The translations under genes and the position numbers were made by a program. A DNA stretch of 31,455 nt from a virus: IMG/VR virus record IMGVR_UViG_3300034190_000298, positions 1-31,455 of that record, one strand, 5' to 3'. The notes beneath the pieces are model-generated. The model did no database searches and was not told the origin of the DNA. It was given only the letters and a program-made list of their open reading frames with translations. Below, piece after piece: positions 7,946 to 14,806 of this stretch (its first letter is position 1; every line of letters starts with the position of its first letter).

Positions 7946-8259
7946 TGGCTACATGGACAATAGCAACACTTGAACGAGACTTACAGGGCGACCTAGCGGG
8001 AGGCGTTATCGTTGCCCACTGGCGGGTAACTGAAGAAGAAACTGTGGGTGAGGAGACTTATAGTGCTTCATCCTATGGAACCTGTGGGTTTACCCCAGAC
8101 CCTTCCTCAGAGGGATACATTGCCTATGATGACCTAACTGAAGCTGATGTCATTGGCTGGTGTCAGGGTGAATTAGATGTTGAGGCCATTGAAGCTGGTC
8201 TGACTGCAAGCATTGAAGAACAGAAGAACCCAACAACCGCTGATGGAGTGCCTTGGTAA
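7945..8259 (+). CDS. Small conserved protein following the tail fibre
   Basis: 104 acidic residues. The N-terminus 'ATWTIATLERDL' with 'GVIVAHWRVTEEE' and a central 'GTCGFTPDPSSEGYIAYDDL' matches a short family often found just behind S74 or other tail fibre genes in marine phages. Its role is not established; a fibre tip or fibre-assembly partner is a plausible inference. It is translationally coupled to the fibre gene (TAATG overlap, GGAG upstream) and to the next gene in the same way. Two Cys residues are present but no clear metal site. Confidence 0.75.
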   Translation: MATWTIATLERDLQGDLAGGVIVAHWRVTEEETVGEETYSASSYGTCGFTPDPSSEGYIAYDDLTEADVIGWCQGELDVEAIEAGLTASIEEQKNPTTADGVPW

Positions 8260-8489
8260 TGAGTGAAGAGCAAACAATCGTCATTAACGACGAAGAACAT
8301 AACGTGTCTGAGTTGACTGTTGAAACCCAGATGCACGTTGCCCGTATCGCTGAGATTCGCCAAGAAATCGCACGTCTGCAAATGCAGATTAACGAGCGTC
8401 AGGTTGTGTTGAATGCTTACGGCGAAGCTATCGTCAATGCAGTTAAGCCTGCTGAAGACGAAGAGCCAGAAGCGGAAGTGGTGCAGTAG
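8259..8489 (+). CDS. Small coiled-coil protein
   Basis: 76 residues from the ATG at 8259. A TTG two codons upstream (8253) is also in frame, but the ATG forms the TAATG overlap used at many other junctions here. An N-terminal strand-like part 'TIVINDEEHNVSELT' is followed by a continuous helix, about residues 22-60 ('HVARIAEIRQEIARLQMQIN'), with heptad-like Ile/Leu spacing, then a very acidic tail. It is probably a small oligomeric accessory protein of the fibre region. No function known to me. Confidence 0.7.
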   Translation: MSEEQTIVINDEEHNVSELTVETQMHVARIAEIRQEIARLQMQINERQVVLNAYGEAIVNAVKPAEDEEPEAEVVQ

Positions 8490-8492
8490 ACT

Positions 8493-8699
8493 ATGGACGT
8501 GGGTTCGGTAAGCGGATCTGCTCAAGTAAGTTGGAAACAGATCGCTGTTGAAAAGCAAGAGCGTCTGCGTACAGGCGCAGAAGGCGAACCCGTGAAAGAG
8601 ATGGTGGAGACAGTAATGCCTACCTTGTATACCCAGAAAGGTAACAAGATTGAGGCTACAGCACTTGCTCCAACACAAAGGGTAGATATCTCAGTCTAA
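8493..8699 (+). CDS. Small hypothetical protein
   Basis: 68 residues with ATG at 8493, three bases after the previous stop. No motif recognised. It contains a Lys/Glu-rich segment ('KQIAVEKQERLRTGAEGEPV') and a beta-like C-terminus ('GNKIEATALAPTQRVDISV'). No convincing ribosome-binding site besides GGTG in the preceding gene end. Coding is supported by tight packing between real genes and the absence of any better frame; function unknown. Confidence 0.55.
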   Translation: MDVGSVSGSAQVSWKQIAVEKQERLRTGAEGEPVKEMVETVMPTLYTQKGNKIEATALAPTQRVDISV

Positions 8700-8720
8700 G
8701 AAGAAAGGAGCTAAGTAGTC

Positions 8721-8882
8721 ATGGATTTACTTACAATAATCAATACGGTTACAACGATTGTCACTATCGCATCGTTGATTGCTGCAAGCACCCCGACACC
8801 CAAAGATGATGAGTGGATCGCAAAGCTGTATAGCTTCATTGATTTGCTTGCCATCAACATAGGTAAGGCTAAAGACAAGTGA
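8721..8882 (+). CDS. 53-residue membrane protein in lysis region
   Basis: 53 residues. It has the best Shine-Dalgarno of its neighbourhood (AAGAAAGGAG, 8701-8710). The N-terminal hydrophobic helix 'LLTIINTVTTIVTIASLIAA' (residues 3-22) would cross the membrane; the rest, 'PKDDEWIAKLYSFIDLLAIN' and a Lys-rich end, is a short amphipathic helix. This shape (TM, then 'TPTPKDD', then 'DLLAINIGKAKDK') is a conserved small protein of marine phages as far as I recall. It starts the lysis-type cluster, so a pinholin-like, antiholin or membrane-anchor role is possible but not shown. Its stop TGA overlaps the next gene's GTG start. Confidence 0.7.
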   Translation: MDLLTIINTVTTIVTIASLIAASTPTPKDDEWIAKLYSFIDLLAINIGKAKDK

Positions 8883-9064
8883 CACCCACTGAAAAAGCTA
8901 TAGCAAAGATTGAAGCGCATGAGAAAGAGTGCGCTATACGCTACCAAGGCATTGAGCAGCGCCTCCAAGACGGGAGTAAGCGGTTTGATCGCCTTGAGCT
9001 AATGATTTGGGGCGTATATGTCACGGTGGTTGTTGCAGTAGCTTTACCGCAGTTTATGGCCTAA
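8879..9064 (+). CDS. Small tail-anchored membrane protein, XhlA-like shape
   Basis: 61 residues starting with GTG at 8879, overlapping the previous stop by four bases (GTGA). Residues 1-40 form a charged amphipathic helix ('KAIAKIEAHEKECAIRYQGI'), and residues about 42-58 ('MIWGVYVTVVVAVALPQ') a single C-terminal membrane helix. A cytoplasmic coiled coil plus C-terminal TM is the layout of haemolysin XhlA-type proteins, which help holins. Sequence alone cannot prove the role; a spanin subunit is less likely because there is no signal anchor at the N-terminus. Confidence 0.7.
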   Translation: MTPTEKAIAKIEAHEKECAIRYQGIEQRLQDGSKRFDRLELMIWGVYVTVVVAVALPQFMA

Positions 9065-9066
9065 CC

Positions 9067-9516
9067 ATGATTGGTGAAATCGCGGCTATCGTGGCTGGCG
9101 TAAATGCTGCTACCAGTGCGATAAAACAGGTCGCTGAGACCACCAACGACATCTCCAGTATTTCCAGTTTCTTATCGACTCTTGGCGGTGCCGAAGTTGA
9201 GCTTCAACGTGCCCAGAATGAGGGTAAGCTGTCAGAAGCTGATGCTGTAAAAGCCGCTTTAGCAAAGAAACAGATCCAAGAGACCATGCGTGAGATCAAG
9301 GACATGTTCACCGTCTCTGGGAACGGGGATCTGTACCAAGAAGCGATGACCGCTATGGCTGAAGCTCGAAAAGCTAAACAACAAGAACTAGCAAGAAAAG
9401 CCGCTGCCAAGAAAAAGTTCTGGAAGGATGTCAGAGAGATAGGGGCGGTTTTACTGGTTCTGCTTATTCTTCTCCCCTTGACCTTGGCTGTTTTATTAAC
9501 TTGGTTGACTAGGTGA
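9067..9516 (+). CDS. Helical protein with C-terminal membrane anchor
   Basis: 149 residues from ATG 9067. An upstream in-frame TTG (9007) would overlap the previous gene by 58 bases and is less likely. Residues 1-25 are mildly hydrophobic ('IGEIAAIVAGVNAATSAIKQ'); a long helix follows, rich in Ala, Lys and Glu. Residues about 115-149 go from a basic stretch ('KAAAKKKFWKDVREIG') into a membrane helix 'AVLLVLLILLPLTLAVLL' and end 'TWLTR'. It sits among lysis-region proteins and also resembles small accessory proteins of marine phages. It might be a membrane partner of the lysis or DNA-ejection machinery; no firm assignment. Confidence 0.75.
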   Translation: MIGEIAAIVAGVNAATSAIKQVAETTNDISSISSFLSTLGGAEVELQRAQNEGKLSEADAVKAALAKKQIQETMREIKDMFTVSGNGDLYQEAMTAMAEARKAKQQELARKAAAKKKFWKDVREIGAVLLVLLILLPLTLAVLLTWLTR

Positions 9517-9722
9517 TGATGGCTTTCCTGCTTGTTGTGGTTGTAAACGGTGAGCCAATTCCTGACCAGTTCTACTTTCGTGATATTACGCGGTGTAATA
9601 CGTTTGCTTATTATGTAAGCACCGGCAAGACCCAGATCAATCGAAACTACCAGATGCAAGAAAACATAACGGCTTATTGCATACCGAAGCGGGTGCCAGC
9701 CAACACACGGACATGGGACTAA
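9516..9722 (+). CDS. Small conserved phage protein
   Basis: 68 residues from the ATG at 9516, which overlaps the previous stop (TGATG); GTG 9513 and ATG 9519 are also in frame. It begins with a short hydrophobic run ('AFLLVVVV'), too short for a normal TM helix, and then a small folded domain with 'FYFRDITRCNTFAYYVS' and 'ITAYCIPKRVPANTRTW'. The Cys-Asn and Tyr-Cys-Ile-Pro-Lys pattern is one I recognise from cyanophage and other marine phage small proteins of unknown function. The two cysteines could form a disulfide if the protein is exported. Confidence 0.7.
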   Translation: MMAFLLVVVVNGEPIPDQFYFRDITRCNTFAYYVSTGKTQINRNYQMQENITAYCIPKRVPANTRTWD

Positions 9723-9725
9723 ATT

Positions 9726-10517
9726 ATGACCAGAGAAATCTCATCAATCAGCCGCGTAGGGACTACAGAACCTTTTGAACTACAGGTAAAGCGAGGTCAA
9801 GTCGGTTGGCATTACGCTATCTTCAAGTTTGGGTTTAACCCAGATGTTGATGACAGCTTAGAGACCGTATGGGCTGAAGGCGGACTGTATAGCTACATCG
9901 AAACCGCTACGGTGTTAAAAGTATCCAGTTCTTCTACAAACGATACATCAGCAGGCACAGGTGCGCGTACCGTTACCTTATCTGGACTAGATGCTAACTA
10001 CGCAGAAATCAGTGAGACGGTGACGCTGAACGGTCAAACAGCGGTCAACACCACAAATACTTATATCCGTATCAACCGCATGGTGGTCAACACTGCCGGT
10101 TCTGGTGGGCAAAACGCAGGTGTTATTTATGCAGGTGACGGCACTGTTTCAAGCGGAGTTCCTGCTGATAAATACGCAACGATTGCAGCAGGTGATAACC
10201 AGAGTCTAATGGGGTTGTGGACGGTTCCCGCAGACCATACGGCGTACCTACTCCAAAAAGATATTACTGCCGCTACGGCGCAAAACAACAAATATGCAAC
10301 CATTCATTTGGTTGCACGACCTTTTGGTGAGGTATTTCAAACTAAGGACAAGCACGTTATTGATAATGGCGTTCTGCATCAGGCTTACAGTATTCCGCTC
10401 AAGTTTGAAGAAAAAACAGACATAGAGGTTCGCTGCATTGGAGATTCTTCTGGTGCAAACATAGCGGTATCGGCAGGTTTAGACATCATCTACATACGAA
10501 ACGGTGACTCCCTGTGA
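9726..10517 (+). CDS. Virion structural protein of marine phage type
   Basis: 263 residues, beta-rich. The N-terminus 'GTTEPFELQVKRGQVGWHYA' and the following 'FKFGFNPDVDDSLETVWAEGG' are characteristic of a virion protein found in many cyanophage-like and pelagic phages. The middle is Thr/Gly/Ala-rich ('TVTLSGLDANYAEISETVTL'), and the end has 'FEEKTDIEVRCIGDSSGANI'. No enzymatic motif. It interrupts the lysis genes. Its stop TGA overlaps the GTG start of the EF-hand protein. A tail, neck or baseplate position is inferred; the exact place in the particle is unknown. Confidence 0.8.
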   Translation: MTREISSISRVGTTEPFELQVKRGQVGWHYAIFKFGFNPDVDDSLETVWAEGGLYSYIETATVLKVSSSSTNDTSAGTGARTVTLSGLDANYAEISETVTLNGQTAVNTTNTYIRINRMVVNTAGSGGQNAGVIYAGDGTVSSGVPADKYATIAAGDNQSLMGLWTVPADHTAYLLQKDITAATAQNNKYATIHLVARPFGEVFQTKDKHVIDNGVLHQAYSIPLKFEEKTDIEVRCIGDSSGANIAVSAGLDIIYIRNGDSL

Positions 10518-10840
10518 ACGCAAAATGGCTAGAGGAAGGCAGCGAGTACGCCGAATACGATGCGGACGGGGACGGTGTTGTCACAGATGAAGAGCTAAAC
10601 ACCAGCAAGGAACTGCAAGAGCTACGTCTACAGCATGAACGTGCGGATGCTCAACGAGCTATGAGTTGGTTCGCCTTGTGGGGAATGCTGCTGTACCCGT
10701 CATTAGTCGTTGCATCGGAGCTTTTTGGTCTTTCTCAAGCCGCAACGATATTAGGTGATATGGCCGCAGTCTACTTCGTATCCGTTGCGGGTATACTTGC
10801 AGCCTTCTTTGGCGCACAAGCGTGGTCGAATAGGAAATAA
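10514..10840 (+). CDS. Holin-like membrane protein with EF-hand loop
   Basis: 108 residues, GTG start at 10514 in a GTGA overlap with the previous stop. Residues 16-27 form a textbook calcium-binding EF-hand loop: D16, D18, D20, G21, V23 and E27 occupy loop positions 1, 3, 5, 6, 8 and 12. A charged helix follows ('ELNTSKELQELRLQHERADA', about 28-47), then two hydrophobic segments, about 50-72 ('SWFALWGMLLYPSLVVAS') and 80-102 ('LGDMAAVYFVSVAGILAAFF'). It lies directly before the 3-TM holin and lysozyme. A holin, antiholin or channel role is inferred from layout and context. Only one EF-hand is visible, so it would have to pair by dimerisation. Confidence 0.75.
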   Translation: MNAKWLEEGSEYAEYDADGDGVVTDEELNTSKELQELRLQHERADAQRAMSWFALWGMLLYPSLVVASELFGLSQAATILGDMAAVYFVSVAGILAAFFGAQAWSNRK

Positions 10841-10842
10841 AC

Positions 10843-11226
10843 ATGAGTTTAGTTGCACAGTTAGTCGGGCCAGTTACAGGGCTGTTAGACAAGTTCATAG
10901 AGGACAAGGATCAAAAGAACGCCTTGGCTCATGAGATTGCCACGATGTCCGAGAAACACGCTCACGAGGCGCTAAAGGGCCAGCTTGAAATCAATAAGAT
11001 GGAAGCTGCACATAAGTCGTTATTTGTTGCTGGGTGGAGACCTTGCATCGGCTGGATATGCGCCCTTGGCCTGCTGTACAACACCATAATTGCCAACATC
11101 CTTGGTATTTGGTTCGCAGTGCCGGAAGTAGATACAACGCTGCTTGTGCCCGTTATGATGGGGATGTTGGGCTTGGGCGCTATGCGCTCCTACGAAAAGG
11201 TTAACTCTGTCGCACGGGAGAAGTAA
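10843..11226 (+). CDS. Holin, 3-TM family
   Basis: 127 residues. The N-terminal half is an amphipathic or charged helix ('LDKFIEDKDQKNALAHEIAT'), followed by the family signature 'AGWRPCIGWICALGLLYN' (residues 63-80) and hydrophobic segments about 66-92 and 99-115 ('TLLVPVMMGMLGLGAM'). This matches the holin family known from gene transfer agents and many phages of marine Proteobacteria. Holins collect in the inner membrane and open it at a set time to release the endolysin. It overlaps the lysozyme gene by one base (TAATG, with GGAG before it), the usual holin-endolysin order. Confidence 0.88.
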   Translation: MSLVAQLVGPVTGLLDKFIEDKDQKNALAHEIATMSEKHAHEALKGQLEINKMEAAHKSLFVAGWRPCIGWICALGLLYNTIIANILGIWFAVPEVDTTLLVPVMMGMLGLGAMRSYEKVNSVAREK

Positions 11227-11645
11227 TGGGCGAGCTAATTGAAATGGTTAAGCGCCATGAAGGCGTCAAATCCCATGTTTACAAATGTACTCAGGGCTTT
11301 GAAACCATAGGCGTAGGCCGAAATATATCCGAGTCTGGGCTGGGCTTGTCGCAAGATGAAATTGATTACTTGCTACACAATGACCTAGAGCGTTGTCACC
11401 AAGAGTTGCAAGATGCGTATTACTGGTACGGTGGGCTGAACAAAGCTCGACGGGACGCCATGGTTGATATGTGTTTCAATCTAGGTATTACACGATTGCG
11501 TGGGTTTGTTAATGCTCTGGAAGCTATGTCTCGTGAGCAGTTCGACATTGCCGCTGATGAGTTTATGGACAGCCGTTGGGCCAAACAAGTAGGTCGAAGA
11601 GCCGAAGAAGTTACTGAAATGATAAGGACTGGGGAGTATCGCTAA
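11226..11645 (+). CDS. Endolysin, T4-type lysozyme (GH24 muramidase)
   Basis: 139 residues. Catalytic residues fit the GH24 pattern E-x8-(D/C)-x5-T: Glu12 (in 'RHEGV'), Cys21 (in 'YKCTQG') and Thr27 (in 'ETIGVGRN'). Cys takes the place of the Asp20 of T4 lysozyme, a natural variant in this family. Later conserved parts are 'NKARRDAMVDMCFNLG' and 'RWAKQVGRRAEEV'. The enzyme cleaves the MurNAc-GlcNAc bond of peptidoglycan. There is no signal peptide or N-terminal membrane anchor, so it should be cytoplasmic until the holin opens the membrane. Slightly short for the family (T4 is 164) but all motifs are there. Confidence 0.92.
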   Translation: MGELIEMVKRHEGVKSHVYKCTQGFETIGVGRNISESGLGLSQDEIDYLLHNDLERCHQELQDAYYWYGGLNKARRDAMVDMCFNLGITRLRGFVNALEAMSREQFDIAADEFMDSRWAKQVGRRAEEVTEMIRTGEYR

Positions 11646-13525
11646 TGCCTTTGCAGAAGTTTATCTTCAATCCAGGAATCAACAAAGAAGGCACCGACTA
11701 TTCAGCGGAGGGCGGCTGGTTTGACGCTAATCTAGTACGGTTTCGTCAGGGGCTTCCAGAAAAGATTGGCGGCTGGGTAAAGTATATTCAGTCTTCTTTT
11801 ACAGGGACAGGTAGAAAGTTACATGGCTGGGTAGCTTTAGACGGTACTAAAATCCTAGGCATAGGAACAACGTCTAAATTGTATTGGCAGCAGGGCGCGG
11901 CGTACAACGACATTACTCCTCTTCGAGAAACTACCGCTGCAGGAGACGTTACTTTTTCTGCAACCAATGGTTCTTCTACTATCACAGTTACTGATACAGC
12001 TAACGGGGTGGTTTTGAATGATTTTGTTACGTTTTCCGGAGCAGCTTCGTTAGGCGGCAATATTACAGCAGCTGTTTTAAACCAAGAGTATCAAGTCGCT
12101 TCTGTAGTAACTACCAATTCTTATACAGTGGAGGCTAAAGACACCTCTGGAGCAGCCGTAACAGCTAATTCTTCGGACACTGGTAATGGTGGATCCTCCA
12201 CAGTAGGCGCGTACCAAATTAACGTCGGCTTAGATGTTTTTGTAGCCGGTGCTGGCTACGGTGTTAATGCATGGGGTAGCGGTTCTTGGGGTTCAAGTAG
12301 CTCACTATCGTCCACTAATCAGCTACGTTTGTGGTCAATGGATAATTTTGGTGAAGACCTAATTTCCAATGTGCGAGCAGGCGGTGTTTTTTACTGGGAT
12401 TTTTCTACCTCTACTCAGCGAGCTAAAGCTCTTAAAGACATCGTAGGAGCTAATCTTGCACCTACAGTTGGGCTACAAGTTTTAGTTTCTGATGTTGATA
12501 GACATGTTGTTTTATTAGGTGCAGACCCAATAGAAAACGGCAGTAGGTCTGAGGTAATAGATCCGCTACTTATTGCATTTTCAGATCAAGAAAACCCGTT
12601 TGATTGGGAGCCACGCGCTACAAATACTGCGGGTTCGTTACGATGTTCAGCAGGCTCAGAGATTATTGGTGGGTTACGAGCTAGACAGGAAACGCTCGTA
12701 TGGACTGACGTAGCAATGTATAGCTTACAGTTTATTGGCCCTCCAAATACGTTTGGTCTTACTCTTATTAACGAAGGCGTAAGTTTGATCAGTCCGAATG
12801 CTGCGGTAAACACTCCTAACGGTGTTTTTTGGATGGATAAGAAAGGCTTTTATACTTACAACGGAGCTGTACAACCCGTACCGTGTAGTGTCCATTCTTA
12901 TGTCTTTGACAATTTAAACGTCGGTCAAGCCTTCCAAGTATTTGGATTCGTAAATAAGCAGTTTGACGAGGTTGGTTGGTTTTATTGTTCTGGAACTAGC
13001 ACTGAGCCAGATAGCTATGTTAGTTACAACTACATCGAACAATCATGGTCTATTGGACAGCTTTCTCGCACCGCATGGTTAGACGAAGGAATCGAGTCTT
13101 TTCCTCGGGCTACTGGTAAATATAGCTCTACTTCTTACGTTTATTCCCACGAATCAGGGAACGATGATGACGGGGTTCCTATGGATAACGTCTTTATTGA
13201 AAGTGCTGATTTCGATATTGGGGAAGGAGACCAGTTCCAATTTATTCGTAGATGTATCCCAGACGTTAAGTTTACGGGTAATTCCGGCAGTACGCAGGCG
13301 ATTAACTTCGTGTTAAAGGCTCGTAATTATCCTGGAGATTCCCTTACGACGGATATAACGTCTTCCTTTACCGGAAGTACGACTAAAATAGATACCCGCG
13401 CTAGGGGCCGACAAGCGGCGGTACGCTTCGAATCTGACGATGACGGAGAAATGGGAGATCGTTTAGGAGTAGGGTTTATAATTGGTGCAACTCGTTTAGA
13501 AATACAGCCTAACGGTAGACGGTAA
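11645..13525 (+). CDS. Tail hub / nozzle-like protein (P22 gp10-type)
   Basis: 626 residues. The N-terminal 'FNPGINKEGTDYSAEGGWFD' and 'ANLVRFRQGLPEKIGGW' (about residues 8-44) are typical of the packaged-DNA-stabilisation or tail-nozzle family. Around residues 100-180 there is an inserted beta-rich module ('GSSTITVTDTANGVVLNDFV'). About 205-216 is a Trp/Gly/Ser tag 'NAWGSGSWGSSS'; then come propeller-like strands such as 'VSDVDRHVVLLGADP' and 'MDKKGFYTYNGAVQPVPCSV'. Such proteins form the channel below the adaptor that keeps DNA in the head and connects to fibres. It starts one base into the lysozyme stop (TAATG with GGGGAG upstream). Assignment is by family resemblance; position in the particle is inferred. 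Confidence 0.8.
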   Translation: MPLQKFIFNPGINKEGTDYSAEGGWFDANLVRFRQGLPEKIGGWVKYIQSSFTGTGRKLHGWVALDGTKILGIGTTSKLYWQQGAAYNDITPLRETTAAGDVTFSATNGSSTITVTDTANGVVLNDFVTFSGAASLGGNITAAVLNQEYQVASVVTTNSYTVEAKDTSGAAVTANSSDTGNGGSSTVGAYQINVGLDVFVAGAGYGVNAWGSGSWGSSSSLSSTNQLRLWSMDNFGEDLISNVRAGGVFYWDFSTSTQRAKALKDIVGANLAPTVGLQVLVSDVDRHVVLLGADPIENGSRSEVIDPLLIAFSDQENPFDWEPRATNTAGSLRCSAGSEIIGGLRARQETLVWTDVAMYSLQFIGPPNTFGLTLINEGVSLISPNAAVNTPNGVFWMDKKGFYTYNGAVQPVPCSVHSYVFDNLNVGQAFQVFGFVNKQFDEVGWFYCSGTSTEPDSYVSYNYIEQSWSIGQLSRTAWLDEGIESFPRATGKYSSTSYVYSHESGNDDDGVPMDNVFIESADFDIGEGDQFQFIRRCIPDVKFTGNSGSTQAINFVLKARNYPGDSLTTDITSSFTGSTTKIDTRARGRQAAVRFESDDDGEMGDRLGVGFIIGATRLEIQPNGRR

Positions 13526-13854
13526 TGGCTAGAATTCTTAACGGAAGATTGCCTGTTGTTAACCAAGATCCGGTAGATAGTGGAGCTTTTAACAGGGCTA
13601 TGCGGGTGTTGGAGCTTGGTTTAGGGTCGTTCGATCCTACAGCAACCCCGCAATACACCAGCTCTAATAGAGACGAGCTAAGTTTTGCGGTAGGCGATAT
13701 TATTTGGAATACTACAGAAGAGGTTCTTCAAGTATATTTGGGCAATTCTTGGCAGAATATTTCAACGCCAAGCACCTCTGGACTGAGCGCAACAGGGAGC
13801 GTAGGTACAGTTCAGGTTGTTACTAACGGCAACATTACGGTAGCGGTGACTTAA
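13525..13854 (+). CDS. Small tail-region protein ending in one TGV-type repeat
   Basis: 109 residues. The first 85 residues ('NGRLPVVNQDPVDSGAFNRA', 'FAVGDIIWNTTEEVLQVYLG') look like a short phage structural domain. The last 24 residues, from 'GLSATGSVGTVQVV', are one copy of the repeat that occurs about 29 times in the protein at 3405. Both its ends are TAATG overlaps, with the hub protein upstream and the 316-residue protein downstream. Possible role: an attachment or docking piece of the tail whose C-terminal repeat adds on to the solenoid-like protein. That is inference from sequence sharing. Confidence 0.75.
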   Translation: MARILNGRLPVVNQDPVDSGAFNRAMRVLELGLGSFDPTATPQYTSSNRDELSFAVGDIIWNTTEEVLQVYLGNSWQNISTPSTSGLSATGSVGTVQVVTNGNITVAVT

Positions 13855-14804
13855 TGGCTAGTATTTACAACGATGACCAACGTCAATCTTTAATAAATTC
13901 GATGACTAATCCTGAATCCAATGCCACTAAATTTGTAGAACAGGGCGAAGATATCGGGCTACCTCGCGACGTTACGATGGATATTCTTAACCGTTACGCG
14001 ACTTATGGCGCGAATACGGGAATCGGGAATCTTGGTGGCGAACGATTAGTTAACGCTCTTAATGACGAATACCGTAAACGTGTTGATGAGCCGTTACAAA
14101 GTAATCCTCCAGAAATGCTTTACGGAGGGTTTACAGCTATAGCAGATATCCTAGCGAACCTTGGTTCGTCTGCTATACAGGGGATAGGAAATGTCGGTAG
14201 TAGTATCGCGGATGTTTTTACCAGCGGTGGGGCGGAAGCTGCCAGTGGGGCAGCAGACGCTTCTGCCACTGCAATCGAAGCAGTAAACTCTCCCGTAACT
14301 ATAAGTTCCGAAGGAACACGAACAGCTGGAGAAGGTTTAGGAGAGGTTACTTTAGATGTTGCTGCTCCAGATTTAGCGAGCGTTGACCCAAGTCCTGATC
14401 CGACTCGCTTAGAAAAGTTTCAAAAGTATTTAGACGAAAACCCATTAGTTGCTAAACAGCTTATGGCTTCAGGACAAGATATTGGTAAAGTTCTTGGCCA
14501 AGCTCTTGGTGGTGGCGGTAAACGTGAAAGTAGAGTTCCTGTTCGCGCTCCGCGCCCTAGGTTTCAGCCAGGAGCTATCCGCAGCCAACGTATTGGCATG
14601 GAAGATGGCGGGAGTGTACTAGGCCGTAAATTGTTTTTAGAAGGCGGCGAAGTTGACGGGCCTGGAGGCCCAAAAGAAGACCTAGTACCAATATGGGCGA
14701 GCGATAAAGAATACGTTGTTTCACATCAAGGCGTAAAGAATATGGGCGGTGGTGATTTCGATAAAGGAATCGCGGCTCTTGATAAGGTTAACTTTGGTAA
14801 ATAA
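13854..14804 (+). CDS. Virion-associated protein with GGEVDGPG C-terminal domain
   Basis: 316 residues. The N-terminal 100 residues are helical with 'LGGERLVNALNDEYRKRV'; the middle (about 110-200) is Ala/Ser/Gly-rich and low in complexity. The C-terminus from about 248 ('GMEDGGSVLGRKLFLEGGEV', then 'DGPGG', 'WASDKEYVVSH', 'NMGGGDFDKGIAALDKV') is a domain I know from the ends of many marine phage internal-virion proteins, of unknown function. It opens the cassette of large proteins that lies between the tail hub and the replication genes, so a DNA-ejection or internal core role is likely. Confidence 0.78.
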   Translation: MASIYNDDQRQSLINSMTNPESNATKFVEQGEDIGLPRDVTMDILNRYATYGANTGIGNLGGERLVNALNDEYRKRVDEPLQSNPPEMLYGGFTAIADILANLGSSAIQGIGNVGSSIADVFTSGGAEAASGAADASATAIEAVNSPVTISSEGTRTAGEGLGEVTLDVAAPDLASVDPSPDPTRLEKFQKYLDENPLVAKQLMASGQDIGKVLGQALGGGGKRESRVPVRAPRPRFQPGAIRSQRIGMEDGGSVLGRKLFLEGGEVDGPGGPKEDLVPIWASDKEYVVSHQGVKNMGGGDFDKGIAALDKVNFGK

Positions 14805-14806
14805 TT

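Noticed and set aside
8163-8678. 171-codon minus-strand open frame
   Set aside because: It lies opposite three well-packed plus-strand genes, is Cys/His/Leu-rich like a shadow frame, and lacks a start signal.
9007-9066. TTG extension of the 149-residue protein to 169 residues
   Set aside because: It would overlap the preceding gene by 58 bases with no ribosome-binding site; ATG 9067 is a more usual start.
10843-11226. Gene transfer agent origin, because the holin family is known from GTAs
   Set aside because: The window has replication genes (primase, helicases, SSB-like protein) which GTA clusters lack; a phage explains all of it.
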